From NCBI GenBank assembly GCA_964582375.1, contig CAZORL010000051.1:1-6175 (forward strand): DNA of 6,175 bases, read 5' to 3'. The number at the start of each line of letters is the position of its first letter. Within the stretch, counting starts at the first letter, position 1. A program made the position numbers and the translations under genes. Source of the DNA: CAKSQF01 sp964582375. GTDB lineage: Bacteria; Bacillota; Clostridia; Oscillospirales; CAG-272. The notes below the pieces were generated by a model that was not told where the DNA came from, did not search any database, and worked only from the letters and a program-made list of their open reading frames with translations. This document shows, piece by piece, positions 5,771 to 6,175 of the stretch.

Positions 5771-6175
5771 ATGGATCTTATCGGAAGATGGACACTCAAG
5801 GGAATTAATGTTCCCACAGAGAACGGAATGGCATACTATACCAAAGAGACACTTCCCGAGGAGTACGAAGAATCGTATGCGGAGGCGGCGGCTTTTGATC
5901 TTGAATTTCTTGAGGACGGCACATACAACATGATAGGAAAAGCCGAGGGCGAGCTTGCCGAGCAGGCAAAGGAAGCAGGAATCGAGATCAGGGAAGACGG
6001 CTATGTTGTAGCGATGAGCGCAACATGGGAAGATCGCGACGGAACACTCTATTACGACAGCGGTGCTGAGGGAACTGTTCTTGACGAGGAGATCGATCCC
6101 TTCGTGCCCGCTGAATTTGACGAGAACGGATGCCTTCTGTACAATTTCGGTATGCTTGTATACGAAAAGGTATAA
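5771..6175 (+). CDS. Small acidic protein with lipocalin-like motifs, 134 aa
   Basis: The gene is complete, with its TAA being the last three bases of the window. The N-terminal LIGRWTLKGI (residues 3-12) and the FLEDGTYNM strand-turn at residues 46-54 recall the G-x-W opening and first hairpins of lipocalin-like or similar small beta-barrel proteins. Later segments such as YVVAMSATWEDRDGTLYYDSG and LLYNFGMLVYEKV look like alternating beta strands, in keeping with that idea. A Glu-rich segment near residues 26-45 and another around residues 57-72 make the protein strongly acidic. There is no signal peptide, so it should be cytoplasmic. No family is recognised with certainty, and the ligand, if any, is unknown. 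It follows the DUF6935-like gene by 27 bases and is probably co-transcribed with it. Confidence 0.78.
   Translation: MDLIGRWTLKGINVPTENGMAYYTKETLPEEYEESYAEAAAFDLEFLEDGTYNMIGKAEGELAEQAKEAGIEIREDGYVVAMSATWEDRDGTLYYDSGAEGTVLDEEIDPFVPAEFDENGCLLYNFGMLVYEKV

Overview
The window is about 6.2 kb of gene-dense DNA in which every supported gene is on the + strand, with gaps of only 13-37 bases or short overlaps. Base composition is close to balanced. Strong AAGGAG-type ribosome binding sites, two TTG starts, TPM/SPFH-type genes and secreted Ig-like proteins with Thr/Pro-rich stalks suggest a Gram-positive member of the Clostridia, of the Ruminococcus/Oscillospiraceae gut type. This assignment comes from gene style alone; there is no rRNA or marker gene here.

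Bases 1-2434 look like a membrane-associated module related to ydjG-ydjH-ydjI of Bacillus subtilis, which works alongside PspA. In order: the last 20 codons of a protein ending in a zinc-ribbon knuckle (probably an SPFH-domain, YdjI-like protein); a 140-aa protein of unknown function with an SISCGH motif; a 364-aa protein with two tandem zinc ribbons and a C-terminal membrane helix (YdjG-like); and a 268-aa TPM-domain protein with a signal peptide, one membrane helix and a Gly-rich tail (YdjH-like). No pspA is visible; it could lie outside the window.

Bases 2452-5145 encode an 897-aa surface protein: signal peptide, a large unrecognised N-terminal region, a beta-rich linker domain, three Ig-like domains, a Thr/Pro/Asn stalk with five 18-bp tandem repeats, and a C-terminal membrane helix ending in lysines. 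It starts 17 bases after the TPM gene stops, so it probably shares its transcript. Codon use in its N-terminal third differs from the Ig part, which suggests a mosaic gene.

Bases 5174-6175 hold two small soluble proteins: a 189-aa protein resembling the clostridial DUF6935 family, and a 134-aa acidic protein with lipocalin-like motifs that ends exactly at the window edge. They may belong to the same operon or be driven by a weak AT-rich promoter candidate at 5126-5153.

Working model (inference): the zinc-ribbon, TPM and SPFH proteins form a membrane complex that responds to envelope stress, and the Ig-like protein is its outward-facing partner. No RNA gene, CRISPR array, insertion sequence or convincing terminator was seen, and no stretch over 300 bases lacks a gene.
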